DNA of 64,000 bases, taken from Clusia tigrina. Its lineage: Eukaryota > Arthropoda > Insecta > Diptera > Clusiidae. The notes under the pieces were generated by a model, which made no database searches, was not told where the DNA came from, and saw only the letters and a list, made by a program, of their open reading frames with translations. Of the stretch, positions 26,995 through 40,114 are shown in pieces. The position numbers were made by a program, and so were the translations under genes. The DNA is taken from NCBI GenBank assembly GCA_920105625.2, contig OV050031.1, positions 7,977,501 to 8,041,500 on the forward strand. The letters run 5' to 3'. Numbering within the stretch: position 1 is the first letter of the stretch; each line of letters starts with the position of its first letter.

Positions 26995-27245
26995 CATAAC
27001 TGAGGTTGTGATTGTGGTTCAGGTGGTGACTGTGTTTGTGGTTGTGGTTGTGGTTGTAGCTGTGCTGGGAACTGTGGTGGTGACTGTGTTTGTAGTTGTG
27101 GATGTTGCTGGAGTGGTTGCGGTTGTAGTTGTGGTTGTAGCTCTGCTGGTAACTGTGGTGAAGGCTGTGTTTGTAGTTGTGGTTGTGGTTGTAGCTCTGC
27201 TGGTGACTGTGGTGGTGATTGTGTTGTGGTTGTGGTTGTAGCTAC
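26995..27245. repeat. GT-rich minisatellite (GTGGTTGTAGYTGTGCTGG type)
   Basis: Related 6-, 12- and longer units built from GGTTGT, GTGACTGTG and GCTCTGCTGGT are repeated. It yields low-complexity frames on both strands that are not genes. Confidence 0.9.
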
Positions 27246-28079
27246 GCTGGTAACTGTGCTGAACGCCCCCAATGTGCAGCAACGATTTTGTCGATAGAAG
27301 TAGTAAAAGTAGCAAGGATTCTAATTTTTTTAGCACCAGAGCTACATTACAATCTGTTCCCTGATAAAATCCTTTATTCTTCTTTTCCCTTATCAGAGTT
27401 TCTCTTCTGTTTTGCATTCATTAGGTCAAACCAATGTCTTACGGAGACAGTGAGACAATTTTGGATTTAAGAATTGATTTTGTTCATATTGGTCAACTGG
27501 TGAGCATTCTCAAAGAGAAAATCTTAAAAATAAAGAACAATTCAGAGATTCGATAATTAACTCAAACATCCTACGAGTTACAAAATGAGTTCATTTTGTT
27601 GTTTTTTTGTGTTCCAATATCACCTGGAATTTGTCAGGTCAAATGTGAATATGACAGAAATATCCACCGAAGAGATTATCGTTTGTTCGACAAAGCTATT
27701 GTGACAAGTATGGCAACATCCCGCTCTGAGGGTTCTTTTCTTGCAATCATTATCTTGGGATTTAAGGTAAATCTGGCATCAGTTTATAAGCATGATTCAC
27801 TCCGGGTTCTTTGTCTTCACTTTATATACTATGCTCAAGAAGCTCAGAAGATTCTTCACAAACTGATTTTGATACTATTTTCAAACACAATTTTGCCTCT
27901 CATCGCTCATCATTTTGGTGATAAGATGTTCCATAGTTTCATCTTCTATGCAACATTCGCATAAACTGAGATCTTTCTATTTTCTTTTATTTAATTAGAT
28001 GCATATTAGAGGGTGGCTCCATAAGGTTTGAGCATAAAAATGTTCATCCACAGTGATGTATTTGAGCAAAAATTCCATC
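27246..28079. other. No gene supported
   Basis: A 122-codon plus frame (27596-27964) is open but matches nothing I know; it may be transposon debris like the fossil next to it. Confidence 0.4.
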
Positions 28080-28330
28080 CACTATCTTTTGGCCCACTCC
28101 ACCAAAGTGACCAAATACTCCACACATCGCACGGTGAGCTTTGACAATCCCAAATACTCAGTCAATATTATCAAAAATCCTCCATACGATATGTCCACAG
28201 TCTCAGCAAACTTGATTCGAACTTCATACAAATTTTGGTGCAGTTTTTTGTATGCTATCGGTAGTCGCAGTTTTTGGACTTTCCGAACGAACTTCAAAAA
28301 CCATGCTAGTACCCCCTGCCTTTAAATTCG
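28080..28330 (-). pseudogene. Mariner-like transposase fossil, helix-turn-helix segment
   Basis: The minus strand reads FVRKVQKLRLPIAYKK, then KFAETVDISYGG and LGLSKLTVR, resembling the second HTH of mariner-like transposases (ETVGIS...LGMRKLSARWVP). The WVP motif is degraded. No catalytic residues or termini are visible, so the assignment depends on about 40 residues. Confidence 0.45.
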
Positions 28331-28905
28331 ACACCTTAGATCTGTATAATGACTGCCTTAAAAGCTGAATGTTGTTATAATGACTGCTTTAAAAGGGCAG
28401 AATAGATTGAAGTAGCGCAGAGCAGAGTCGAAAAAACTCTTCATAACTTTTGCAGGCGAATAAGCCAATTTGATTCTCCCTTCTTAAGAATGTCCCATCT
28501 ACGCCTGACTTAAGTGATATATATCTTTGCTTCTCTTCTTGATAAAAGACATTTTTTGAAATGTTTGGTGTCAGTTTTTTGGCCCTACAATTTCTTTCTT
28601 CTTGTTGGACTCCATCTCCTTTTCATTCTTCATTTACTTTGTCTTCTTTTATATACTCGTATTTGGTGTTCGAACTAAAGTATTGGTTATTCAGCACTAT
28701 TACAAGAAGATAATGGGTTACAAGAAGGACACAATCGCAGAAATCGTAGCAATTATTTCAATTGATCACCAAAATTTGCGTTGTAATCGACCATCGTTTC
28801 ATAGTTTAAGTCAAATGTTCGGTAAATAGCTTCCTCCTCTCTAAAGCCATTATTCGGTGTATTGTTGAATAATTTCAAATAACTGACTTCGAAGTGGATA
28901 TCAAT

Positions 28906-30362
28906 CATCAAATCTATATCAATCATCAAATCTATATCAATCATCAAATCTATATAAATAATCATATCTATATCAATCATCATATCTATATCAATCAGCA
29001 TATCTATATAAATCATCATATCTATATCAATCATCATATCTATATCAATCATCAAATCTATATCAATCATCAAATCTATATAAATCATCATATCTATATC
29101 AATCATCAAATCTATATAAATCATCAAATCTATATCAATCATCATATCTATATCAATCATCATATCTATATCAATCATCAAATCTATATCAATCATCATA
29201 TCTATATCAATCATCAAATCTATATAAATCATCATATCTATATCAATCATCAAATCTATATAAATCATCATATCTATATCAATCATCATATCTATATCAA
29301 TCATCAAATCTATATAAATCATCATATCTATATCAAACATCGTATCTATATCAATCATCATATCTATATCAATCATCATATCTATATCAATCATCATATC
29401 TATATCAATCATCATATCTATATCAATCATTATATCTATATCAATCATCATATCTATATCAATCATCATATCTATATCAATCATCATATCTATATCAATC
29501 ATCATATCTATATCAATTATCATATCTATATCAAACATCGTATCTATATCAATCATCATATCTATATCAATCATCATATCTATATAAATCATCATATCTA
29601 TATCAATCATCATATCTATATCAATCATCATATCTATATCAATCATCAAATCTATATCAATCATCATATCTATATCAATCATCAAATCTATATAAATCAT
29701 CATATCTATATCAATCATCATATCTATATCAATCATCATATCTATATCAATCATTATATCTATATCAATCATCATATCTATATCAATCATCATATCTATA
29801 TCAATCATCATATCTATATCAATCATCATATCTATATCAATTATCATATCTATATCAAACATCGTATCTATATCAATCATCATATCTATATCAATCATCA
29901 TATCTATATCAATCATCATATCTATATCAATCATCAAATCTATATCAATCATCATATCTATATCAATCATCAAATCTATATAAATCATCATATCTATATC
30001 AAACATCGTATCTATATCAATCATCATATCTATATCAATCATTATATCTATATCAATCATCATATCTATATCAATCATCATATCTATATCAATCATCATA
30101 TCTATATCAATCATCATATCTATATCAATTATCATATCTATATCAATCATCGTATCTATATCAATCATCATATCTATATCAATCATCAAATCTATATAAA
30201 TCATCATATCTATATCAAACATCGTATCTATATCAATCATCATATCTATATCAATCATTATATCTATATCAATCATCATATCTATATCAATCAGCATATC
30301 TATATAAATCATCATATCTATATCAATCATCATATCTATATCAATCATCATATCTATATCAA
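28906..30362. repeat. 18-bp satellite, about 81 copies
   Basis: The unit is ATCTATATCAATCATCAT. Because 18 is divisible by three and no unit has a stop, more than 500 codons stay open on both strands (IDMMID on minus, INHHIY on plus). The variant CAAACATCG falls at 29334, 29532, 29856, 30000 and 30216, always a multiple of 18 bp apart. Confidence 0.97.
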
Positions 30363-30479
30363 TGCCTGCATCTTGGGCGCAATGCTTGGCCAAATGAAAA
30401 CACAGCCACCATTGGGGATCATGACTGTCAGAATTCTAATATGTCAATTTCCCGGCTTTCCCAGATATCCACCTGGATG

Positions 30480-30884
30480 ATTCGGTATGAAGATTCCACT
30501 TCCATCAGCATAAGTTCAAATTAACGCCACAGTTTTAACAAGACAACTCTGCATGCCACACACAGAGCACAGCAACCAATCGACCTATTACTCAACAACT
30601 TAACAGACAGGTTAATAGCAGTGCTCGATGATGCAAACTGGCCACCAACAATTTGTATTGTACCACCCTTCTTATTGTGGGTTCATTTTTAATTTTAAAT
30701 ATCTAACACGACCAATGGGAATCCTTTCCTTACTACAAGTATTCAGACGGGGAATTGAATCATCAAGTAAATGTGTAGCCGCCGATATACGGACAGGTTA
30801 TCCATGACAGCCTTGCACTGAAGAACATATTTGGAAGATGAACAACATTAGACTAGGCCTGACAGTTTAGATACAAGTTTATTA
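30480..30884. other. No gene seen
   Basis: Unassigned single-copy sequence between the 18-bp satellite and LINE fragments. Confidence 0.5.
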
Positions 30885-31340
30885 TACAATTGTCAGAACC
30901 TTTTTTGGCAGCGAACACCTCAGCCTGAAAAATACTGCAGTAGTCGGGTAGATTGAACGGCCGTTGAAATTTAGTTGAGGACAGAATACCCCTGCACTCA
31001 TGCCTTCTGCCATTTTAGACCTGACTATGAATATATGTCTTATAGAAAAGAAGTAGAATAGAAGTGGAATAGGACGGAGAACCGCCGAAGAAGGAGGTAT
31101 CTAAGCACTCAGGTATTCATGCCAATTGTACACAAAGCCTGAACAAATATTTGGGTTAAGGGGGAGATAGAGGATTCTGGAAAGGAAGTTATACCTTTTC
31201 AAACTTCTTTGACTCTTTTATGAATCTCAGAAGTATGTCCAACTACGTAATTCATTCCCAAGAGATGTGACCATAATATGCATTTCCTCATTCTGGCAAA
31301 GGCAGGACATGTGCAGAGAAAATCTCTGTGCTGTCTTGTG
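30885..31340 (-). mobile_element. Two antisense LINE fragments
   Basis: About 31340-31040 (minus) carries the degraded Cys-rich C-terminus and the 3' UTR of the 12.3-13.1-kb family. About 31030-30890 (minus) carries the start of an RNase H domain (GVFCPQLNF, LPDYCSIFQAEVFAAK). The order shows they come from two separate insertions. Confidence 0.72.
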
Positions 31341-31369
31341 CTTCCTCCACCCAGTAGACGTAGTTCACC

Positions 31370-32880
31370 AACCCCTGGCTGGGAATTGCCTCACCAATCC
31401 TTGACTGGGAATTGCATCACCAATCCTTGGCTGGCAATTGCATCACCAACTCTTGACTGGGAATTGCATCACCAACTCTTGGCTGGGAATTGCATCACCA
31501 ATCCTTGAATGGGAATGGAATCACAAACACCTGACTGGGAATTGAAACACCAACTCTTGGCTGGGAATTGAATCACCAATCCTTAACTGGGAATGGAATC
31601 ACCAACTCTTGGCTGGGAATGGAATCACCAATCCTTGGCTTGGAATTGCATCACCAATCCTTGGGAATGGAATCACAAACACCTGACTGGGAATTGAAAC
31701 ACCAACTCTTGGCTGGGAATTGAATCACCAATCCTTAACTGGGAATGGAATCACCAACTCTTGGCTGGGAATGGAATCACCAACTCTTGGCTGGGAATGG
31801 AATCACCAACTCTTGGCTGGGAATGGAATCACCAACTCTTGGCTGGGAATGGAATCACCAACTCTTGGCTGGGAATTGAATCACCAATGCTTGATTGGGA
31901 ATTGCATCACCAACTCTTGGCTGGGAATGGAATCACCAACTCTTGGCTGGGAATGGAATCACCAACTCTTGGCTGGGAATGGAATCACCAACTCTTGGCT
32001 GGGAATGGAATCACCAACTCTTGGCTGGGAATTGAATCACCAATGCTTGATTGGGAATTGCATCACCAACTCTTGGCTGGGAATGGAATCACCAACTCTT
32101 GGCTGGGAATGGAATCACCAACTCTTGGCTGGGAATGGAATCACCAACTCTTGGCTGGGAATTGAATCACCAATGCTTGATTGGGAAATGCATCACCAAC
32201 TCTTGGCTGGGAATGGAATCACCAACTCTTGGCTGGGAATGGAATCACCAACTCTTGGCTGGGAATGGAATCACCAACTCTTGGCTGGGAATGAAATCAC
32301 CAACTCTTGGCTGGGAATGGAATCACCAACTCTTGGCTGGGAATGGAATCACCAACTCTTGGCTGGGAATGGAATCACCAACTCTTGGCTGGGAATTGAA
32401 TCACCAATGCTTGATTGGGAATTGCATCACCAACTCTTGGCTGGGAATGGAATCACCAACTCTTGGCTGGGAATGGAATCACCAACTCTTGGCTGGGAAT
32501 GGAATCACCAACTCTTGGCTGGGAATTGAATCACCAATGCTTGATTGGGAAATGCATCACCAACTCTTGGCTGGGAATGGAATCACCAACTCTTGGCTGG
32601 GAATGGAATCACCAACTCTTGGCTGGGAATGGAATCACCAACTCTTGGCTGGGAATGGAATCACCAACTCTTGGCTGGGAATGGAATCACCAACTCTTGG
32701 CTGGGAATGGAATCACCAACTCTTGGCTGGGAATGGAATCACCAACTCTTGGCTGGGAATTGAATCACCAATGCTTGATTGGGAATTGCATCACCAACTC
32801 TTGGCTGGGAATGGAATCACCAACTCTTGGCTGGGAATGGAATCACCAATCCTTGGCTTGGAATTGAATCACCAACGCTT
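31370..32880. repeat. 26-bp satellite with 364-bp higher-order repeat
   Basis: The unit is GGAATCACCAACTCTTGGCT plus GGGAAT. The variant CAATGCTTGATTGGG falls at 31885, 32041, 32171, 32405, 32535 and 32769. From 32041 the pattern repeats every 364 bp (14 units). Open frames of up to 293 codons through it are artefacts. Confidence 0.97.
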
Positions 32881-32999
32881 CATAGTCAAAATCAATGCTT
32901 CGTTAGAATCAATAGCAAAACATTTAAAATAATTCACGTCGTTTTTAATCACATCAATTTGAATCCCATCACAATTTGAAGTACTAAAACACCGAAATA

Positions 33000-34780
33000 A
33001 AAGACTGCGAACCTTTCATCCTGCCAATAATTGTTCGGCATTCTTTAAGAATGTTGGGAATTTAAATTTTCAGTATCAGTGCCCCGGACTGTGGCGCCTC
33101 AAGCATAAGGCGCCAGCAACCAACTCTGTGGCAAGTGAAAAGTCCCAAATGGAATTAGCCAATAAAACAGTTTGAAGGTCATTTCCCTCCACTGCAATTA
33201 TCTCCATTTCAATAATCGTTTTAATAAGTCGGCGCAAAAAGTTCTGTTTCGCTGTTGCGGAGTGTTCGGAGCGAAACAAGCGCCAATTTAAAGCCATAAA
33301 ATGAAAGCAAGCGCATTTTTAATTTTTCTTTAATGTTTTTCTGGGCAAACTAATTTTCCAGTGAAAAGCATTAAAATTAAATTCACATAAAAATCATAAT
33401 CGGGGAGCAGCGCAAAAGCCTTTCAGCAGCTACTGCATCAGCATGGAGCTGCTGCCGCGCCCCGAACTGCTTTTATGAATCGTAAACTCGAAGAATTCCC
33501 TCGAATATGCCAAACACAACCGAAAGTATCAATTATAAAGCAATATCGCTACTGGCTTACGCTTGCGTCAGCTAGTGCCGTCCGGAGAAGAGCGAAAATA
33601 TACCCTTAAAGCTTAACGTAACTATTTACAGCAGCCGTGGCCGTACACCAGCTACAACCACAACAACAACAGCAACAGCAGCAGCAGCAGTAACAGCAGT
33701 AACAGCATAGTAACTACAATAATAAAAAACAATAATATGCAGTTGCCAATGCAAAAAGTCTCTATTACACGTACTCGGAATAGCCCACCACCGCTCCGGC
33801 CAAAACCAATCAATCCCATAAAACGGCAGCAACAGCGGCAGCCGCACCATTACCCGCCGATGCGCGCCACTCTGCATGCTGGCGCTGCAGTGGGCTGCGA
33901 GAATCTCACATAAAAAACATTCCAACCGAATATGCCACAATATGCCAAAAAGAGGAGTAAGACTGAGGAAAGAAAATCATAAAATTCATATGCATACCGG
34001 GAGGGAGCATGGCAACCGCCGCTGGTGCTGCTGGGTTGCGGAGGCTGCGGCTACGGCTGCGTCTGCGGCTGCGCTGCGGCTGCCTCTGCGGGTGCTGTGC
34101 GGAATTTTCAGCGTAGGCGCAGCAGCTGAAATTGCTGGCGCAGCCAAATCGTAAAAATGTTTCGGGCACCCTAAGGCCGACCGACCGATGGACTCGGCGC
34201 CCGTGCACCCGCCTAGCACACTAGCTGCGAACTGCAGCCGAGGCTGCTCTGGGTTTTGGTTTCGAGATTTGTTACGATTTGTTGATTTGTTTGCTGGTTT
34301 CAGGCCTCTTCAATCGCATGCATGCAAACCGTCAATTTTTTTTTTGGTTTTTTTGTGCATTTCCTTGCCTTCCGCCCCCGTACTTTTGCTATGTGGCTCT
34401 GATAATGGGGAAATTTATTAGCAACTTTCCCACGATACAGATTTTGTTTTTGGGCTGTGCACTTTTGATTTGAATTAGTTTAAGTGTGGAAGAAAAGGGC
34501 TGTAAGTGCTTGATTGGCGGTTGCGTGCTACGATTATTGGAGCATGTAGAATTTGATTTCATTGGAATGGACCAGCTCATTGGGCAGAACAGACTATGAG
34601 TCAGTCGTTGGCCAAAAGGACTTTGTGTACTTACCTAATTGTGGGACTAATTCTTGACCCGTCACTCACCAATCACCACTCGTCTCTTTTTCATGGCAGT
34701 AATAACACATTTGAATACTCTTACTTTCGAATTTAAACACAAGCAAATTGTCAGCTTAATAAACTGGGTGATTCCATTCG
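33000..34780. other. Low-repeat island
   Basis: GC- and triplet-rich stretches (CAG/CAA at 33655-33705; GCGGCTGC-type at 34020-34100). Ala-rich frames exist on both strands, but none shows a domain. A regulatory or untranslated exon role is possible but not shown. Confidence 0.45.
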
Positions 34781-34789
34781 AATATCTTA

Positions 34790-35130
34790 GACGAAGCGAA
34801 TCAAAGGAACTGAGTAAACAGAAAGATAAGGAATACTTCAGTGAGTTCCCGGCAAAGCTCACACTAATACAATTCCTTTAGTTTGTTAGGACAGAGTCAC
34901 TTTGTAGAACGTAAAGAATACTTGAGTGAGTTCCCACGAAGGCTCAAAGATATTCTGTTCATTTAGTTTGTTAGGACAGAGTCACTTTGTAGAACGTAAA
35001 GAATACTTGAATGAGTTCCCGGCAAAAATCTAAAACTAATACAATTCATTTAGTTTGTTAGGACAGAAACACTTTGTAGAACATAAAGAATTCACAGGAA
35101 GGCTCAAAGATATTCTGTTCATTTAGTTTT
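34790..35130. repeat. Tandem repeat of about 77-95 bp
   Basis: TTTAGTTTGTTAGGACAGAG and GTAAAGAATACTTGA recur three times with length differences, plus a partial copy. Confidence 0.85.
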
Positions 35131-36480
35131 GTAGAATTCGTTCATGTAAAATCGTGTTATGTCCGCTTACAAGGTTCGAAGGCTCACAAACCCTCTTCGA
35201 CTGGAATTAAAAACGACCGTAGTTTCAGTATTCTGGTCATTTGAAATATTTAGTATAGAATTGTATAAAATATATTAATTCCTTAATTAAATTAACAATT
35301 AAACTAATTTAATAATTAAATTAATGTGAGAGGAGGTCCAGTACTCGTCCATTCAGTCGAAAATCAAGGTTATTTCTCAGCGAATTTATTGACGCAAAAA
35401 CGGGGGGTAATAATGAGACACAGCAGTTTAGATTGCGGTGGACTGAGACAGTACATAGACAGACTTTGATCAGTGAGTTCACCGCCTGCAGTTAGCGTAA
35501 TTGTCTGGATGGACAGAGTGCAATAGCTGAAGGGTTAGTGGTTCGATTCCTGGGAGGGTTCATAGTCGGTGTGCTGTTGATTTCTGAAACATAATAATAT
35601 GCTTGGGGAAAAATTGCCTTTCATTGAAAGATCTCTGATGAAGACACAGATAGCTAAAAGATCTTCTAAATGTTTCAATAAATCTTCTTCTGATTCCCAG
35701 GTTATGTGTATAATATTCTCCTTGAATTGTCCAATCCTTGGTTTGTTGATGAAGACGATCGATTTAATATGGAACCTTCAAGACGAACTCAAAGGGCGTC
35801 AAATATCATGATGACCAGTTGACATCATTGTCTCGTGCAACTATCACGACTCTGTATGTTTGGGATAATACGTCAATTAGGTTGCCATTCTGTATATGGC
35901 ATGCAGTGTTGCCCTTTTGAAATTATTGAGTTAATTGGAGCGTATACGATTGGAGGACAAAGTGCTCATGCCGAATGCTCCAGGTGGATGTTTGGAAAAG
36001 CCTGAGTTTCTGCGAATCCCGTGATGTGGAGAGATTTGCGTTCCATGTACACTATCGCCAACCGAGGTGATGTTTTTATTCGATCAACTTGTAATGCTCG
36101 ATCGATTAAAAGAGTACGCGTTCCATTATAAATTCGGTGGTTTCAAAGATTCCCACTATTACTCGACTAGAGATGACGAAGCTTGTCACATAAGCCGCGA
36201 AAAATTCATATTAAAAGAAAAGAATTTGCTGATAAATTTTTTATAATTTACACTAGTTGAACGATTATGTCCTTATCCGTGATGTTTTGTTGATCCTTTC
36301 TAATGATCCTATCTAATAGGACATAAAAATAATATGCAAATATACCCAAAAGAAAAGTGTAAAGATCTATCGGTCTTATTGGAAAACTTGAGTAACAAGT
36401 TCGTTGAGTAAAACCGCAAAGTTCTGTTAAATATGCATCTAAAATGTTGAAAACTACAGAACTATGTCATTGAGAATTGA
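35131..36480. other. No gene; unassigned old repeat material
   Basis: AT-rich, with the tRNA-like promoter boxes noted at 35.5 kb and nothing else recognised. Confidence 0.5.
35484..35560 (+). repeat. Possible second tRNA-related SINE head (pol III A and B boxes)
   Basis: TAGCGTAATTG (35493-35503) fits the A-box consensus and GGTTCGATTCC (35540-35550) fits the B box exactly, 47 bp apart as in tRNAs. The T-arm and acceptor do not pair, so it is not a functional tRNA. No second copy was found in the window. Confidence 0.4.
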
Positions 36481-36496
36481 TCGGAGAAGCTTTAAA

Positions 36497-37700
36497 GCAG
36501 GGGTGTCCAGAAAAAACTTTGTTGGGAGCTCAAACAACAAACACAAGATTTAAATTTGAGTCCGCTGACCGCCAAAAGGTCTCTCTCGCTCCGGAAAAGT
36601 CAGTTGATTCTACAGACCAACCCTCCCCCCACTTTTCCTTATGCATCAATTGCCCTTTCTGGCGGTTTAATAGGGATGGTACTTCCAATGTATACGGAAA
36701 TCGAGAGTAAGGACGAGTATGGTGCCTCTTGACATTTTTGAAGGCAATCACAATGGACATAGATGTCTCCGAGTGGTAGTGAGGATACTTCGTATTCGCA
36801 CACGGTTTCGCAACCTATCCTAACCTTGCAATTGTGTTTGCATTCATCATCATTTGTAACATTACGTTGAAGGAACAACAAAACTTCTTTACGGAGGGAC
36901 AAACATCTTTGCAGGCATTTTCCTTTTCTCAACCATCGTACTTCGGGGAACATTGTTAAATCGCCGTAGGATGCTGTCAGCTCAAATAGAAGAGACTGAA
37001 GCTGACGATGCGTAAATACGTTATGTCCTCCACGAAGCCGATTTACAATTTTAATAATAGTTGACATTGTTTCTGTCAACCCTATTGTTTTCACACGCAT
37101 TGATTCTTGATGAATTAAGCAATGGTAAAATGACACGTTCAAATTCCACTTCTTCAATTGACCTTACAGGGCAATTTCCTTCCCCACCTGTGCATATTGC
37201 AGACAGTTTTTCAAAGCCTCCAATTGATTCTTCGGATGTTTCCACAGGTCGAAATATCTCGCCTCCCTTAGTGGTGTTGTGTAAAGAAATTAAATTTAGA
37301 AGTTCTTCCTGTACATTGAAAGCTACATCTGTGAACTTAATCAATACCAATAGTTCAGCATCGTCCTCTATGTCAGTGCTTTCATCTCGGGCTAATGAAT
37401 AATACTCGCACGACAGAATTCTATAGTAAAGTCTTTCTTTCAATTCAAGCCCAATGTCGTTTATTCGTCTCACAACAGTATTTCGGGATAGAGGTACTCA
37501 GCCGAAGCAATTGGGAGCCGAAGCAATTCAGTATTTCTATACAAGTGGACTTTAAAAACTCTCCTTCTCTAAATGGTTTTTGAGATTTGGAGATATGGTA
37601 TCCTGCTAAGTAGGAAGCTTGAGTAATGTTTAGTTGAGAACTATCCAGCTGGAATGTCAGCAAGAGGAGTTTCAGACAGTGCTTTCTTATAGCGAACAAT
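36497..37700 (-). pseudogene. Broken hAT-superfamily transposase (ZBED5/GTF2IRD2-like)
   Basis: The minus-strand pieces come in the correct order with two frameshifts. About 37600-37500 reads ASYLAGYHISKSQKPFREGE. About 37410-37280 reads LARDESTDIEDDAELLVLIKF and SLHNTTKGGEIF, the catalytic-Asp region (LDESTD). About 37120-36890 reads HCLIHQESM, IIKIVNRLR and HRQLQSLLFELTASYGDL, then EVRWLRKGKCL. Part of the middle is deleted after GGFEKLSAICTGGEG. CAGGGGTGTCCA at 36497-36508 looks like a hAT terminal inverted repeat. The other end could not be found. A LINE-tail fragment interrupts the C-terminal part at 36725-36840. Confidence 0.8.
36725..36840 (+). mobile_element. LINE 3'-tail fragment inside the hAT remnant
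   Basis: GGCAATCACAATGGACATAG through CGCAACCTATCCTAACC is also present at 59830-59920, where it ends in CCTAACCTAACC. The shared 3' end of CCTAA units marks the terminus of a LINE family. Confidence 0.6.
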
Positions 37701-38308
37701 TAGCTCATGCCTAGGCACGCCTACTATGCAGCTGAAAGCTACCATATGTGGAATTTGATAATGTCTGCTTAAGTTGCTCTCTTTATAAGAAGTTTTAAGT
37801 TTAATGTTCCAGGGTATTTATACCGCCAGTCACAATGTACTGCATTACAATTTGATGAAATGGTGGAAAACTTGTACACAAAATAGTTATAGAAACTATG
37901 GCAAGTCACCTTATAATCCTCCTACGCAGCCCCATCAAGACAATATGCAGTTCAACTGCTCTAAAAGCACACCAACTGAAGCAAATAATGAAATTCCTCT
38001 GCTGCGTTGCTTATGCCTCCATGCAAACTGATGCTCGTAGCTGACTAAATTTAAGAGAGAAGAGCCAAAAATTGTGTTAAACGCGTTATTAAAAACGGGT
38101 TTCGGTTAAGCCACACGCATATAATCCGCAAATCGTCGCCCGGCTTAGTAAATTGCAGCTTGGAATTTCTTGCCCAAATCCTTTGAACTTATTGCATTCC
38201 AGGAATTCACTGCATACAAAAGGAATGAGCACAATAAAAGCAAAAATCCAAAGCTAAAATGCAATAAAGCACACGCCAACAACGAAACACCAACACCAGT
38301 GCACGATG

Positions 38309-38353
<45 letters not shown>

Positions 38354-40114
38354 GCGATCGCTCAAGCGTCCGAGCACTGACGGTGTAATAACATAGCCCT
38401 GTACGCGGGCTGTGCGCGCTGCTGCGGCCGCCGCTCGGAGAGGGTATAATTTAAATTTCCCATGCCATGCAGCAGCGCTTTACATTGTTTTACTCCCGCT
38501 GGCCGTTAGGACAACGGCAACAACAACAACAACAACAACAGCACGGACGAAATAAGCACAACAACAAAACCACCGCACAAAATCAACTTTATATATGTAT
38601 ATATTGGTGTGCATCGGCAGCCAGCAAACCTGTTCAGCGCGTATTTAGCTTAATTTTGGTTTTTATTTGCCTTTTTTTTCTTTAAGTTTTTTTTAAATTT
38701 TTATTTTTTCTGATTTTGTGAAATTAAATTAAAAACAAAAACACAAACAAACTGAGGCACAGACTGAGGCAGAGGCACAATCTCAGCCAGCAAATAAATT
38801 CGCGCGTAAGTCTGGTAGCTGGGCCGTTGCTGTGAGTAATGGGAACCTGAGCCTTCCACAGCCGAGCGCCGAGATTAGCATCAGTGCGGCCGATATGCAA
38901 ACCCGGCCGCAGCCAGGCCGCAGCCAGGCCGCAGCACGGCCCGCGCGGCTCAATGACCATGGGGTGTTGTGCTTAGCACCACGCTTGAGCAGCCACACAC
39001 ACACACACACAGAGAGAGAATAAAACATTAACTTAAAACGCTGCTCACTAAATTATCCTTTAGTGTTGTTTTTGTGGCCACTGGTTTTACAGCGCCGCGC
39101 ACCACGCTTTCGGTTTAGTTTTCTAAGCTGGGCTCTGCGCAGTTTCATTTTAGCCCAAAACCAAAAATGCCACAGCGACAGGCCGCCCTGGCTACCCCCG
39201 TTGCCTCCTAGCTCAGAGTGTGCCCGCAATAGTGCGTGATACTGATCGATTTTATGTGGTGCTGCAGTGCTGCAGTTCGTCCGTCCTGCTGCCTTGCCGC
39301 CTTGCTGCTATGCTGCTTTTTGCCGCATTTAATGATGGACTGCCAACACACTCGCACTCTTGTGCTCTTGCGCTCTAAACGCAAGCAATTTTTCATATTT
39401 TTTATGATTTCTTGCTACTGGGCAATAGTCCGAGCAGCAACAGTTGCCTTTGCTGCGGCTCTTGTTGCTGCCTTTGCCTTCGATTATCTTAATTTGCGTG
39501 CGAAACTTTTAAATCAAATTGAAATTGTACGTCGCGCACATTTTTCCCATGACTTGTCGGCAGCGGCTGTTGTCGCTCGCCACGCATGCGTGTTGCTACT
39601 GCAACTTCTTGCAATTACGCCAAGACGAGTTCCAGTAATTTGCCGCCAGTGGCACTTTTCCCGAGGGCGAATGTGTTTAAATTCCTTTCTGCTCTATTTT
39701 CTTAGCTTCAGTTTGTTTGTTTGCTCTTGTTGTGTGTGGAGCTTGATTCGTTTGGACTTGAAAGCGGAAAATTTAGCAATTGTTGCCACTCGCGGGCCAA
39801 CTTTGTAATTGCAGATTTTAAAGATTTCCAGGCGTGAAGGTGTAATGCTGAAGTTTTCATAATTTTTGTTATTTGTGTTTTGGGGGGTTCCTTTTGGAAG
39901 CCACTTCTCTCCGTATTGAGTGTGTTACGAATGAATTATTGAATTAGCAAAGTTTCCGATTTGGTTGGGATATTCGAAGAATACCAGGAGAATTCGTTAA
40001 ATTGCTGTAATTTATCCGTTCCATTTGATTTTCTGCAGACAACTGGGTTCCTAAGTTGCTGTAAGAAACCCTGCAATGAACTGGTAACCTTGAACCGGTC
40101 ATGCTCAATTGTTT
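37701..40114. other. Low-repeat island
   Basis: It contains a CA run, CAA repeats (38515-38540), CCGCAGCCAGG repeats (38908-38935) and a 190-codon plus frame (39236-39808) that is Cys/Leu/Ala-rich with no known domain. It looks like conserved non-coding or untranslated sequence. Confidence 0.45.
38309..38352. repeat. (CA)n microsatellite
   Basis: About 21 CA units. Confidence 0.95.

Noticed and set aside
26898..27417. Thr- and Pro/Gln-rich minus frames resembling mucin or fibre proteins
   Set aside because: They derive from a GT-rich minisatellite read in two frames.
28753..30480. Frames of 546 (minus) and 528 (plus) codons
   Set aside because: Both are read through an 18-bp satellite; repeat length and lack of stops explain them, and no domain or gene signals exist.
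31720..32932. Several frames of 134-293 codons with NHQLLAGNGITNSWLG repeats
   Set aside because: They follow a 26-bp satellite read in all three frames.
33906..34219. GC-rich minus frames as upstream dys coding exons
   Set aside because: Overlapping Ala/Arg-rich frames in two phases without a matching splice donor or homology; more like untranslated or regulatory DNA.
39236..39808. 190-codon plus frame with hydrophobic stretches
   Set aside because: Cys/Leu/Ala-rich, no known domain and no splice or promoter context; such frames are expected in this less AT-rich island.
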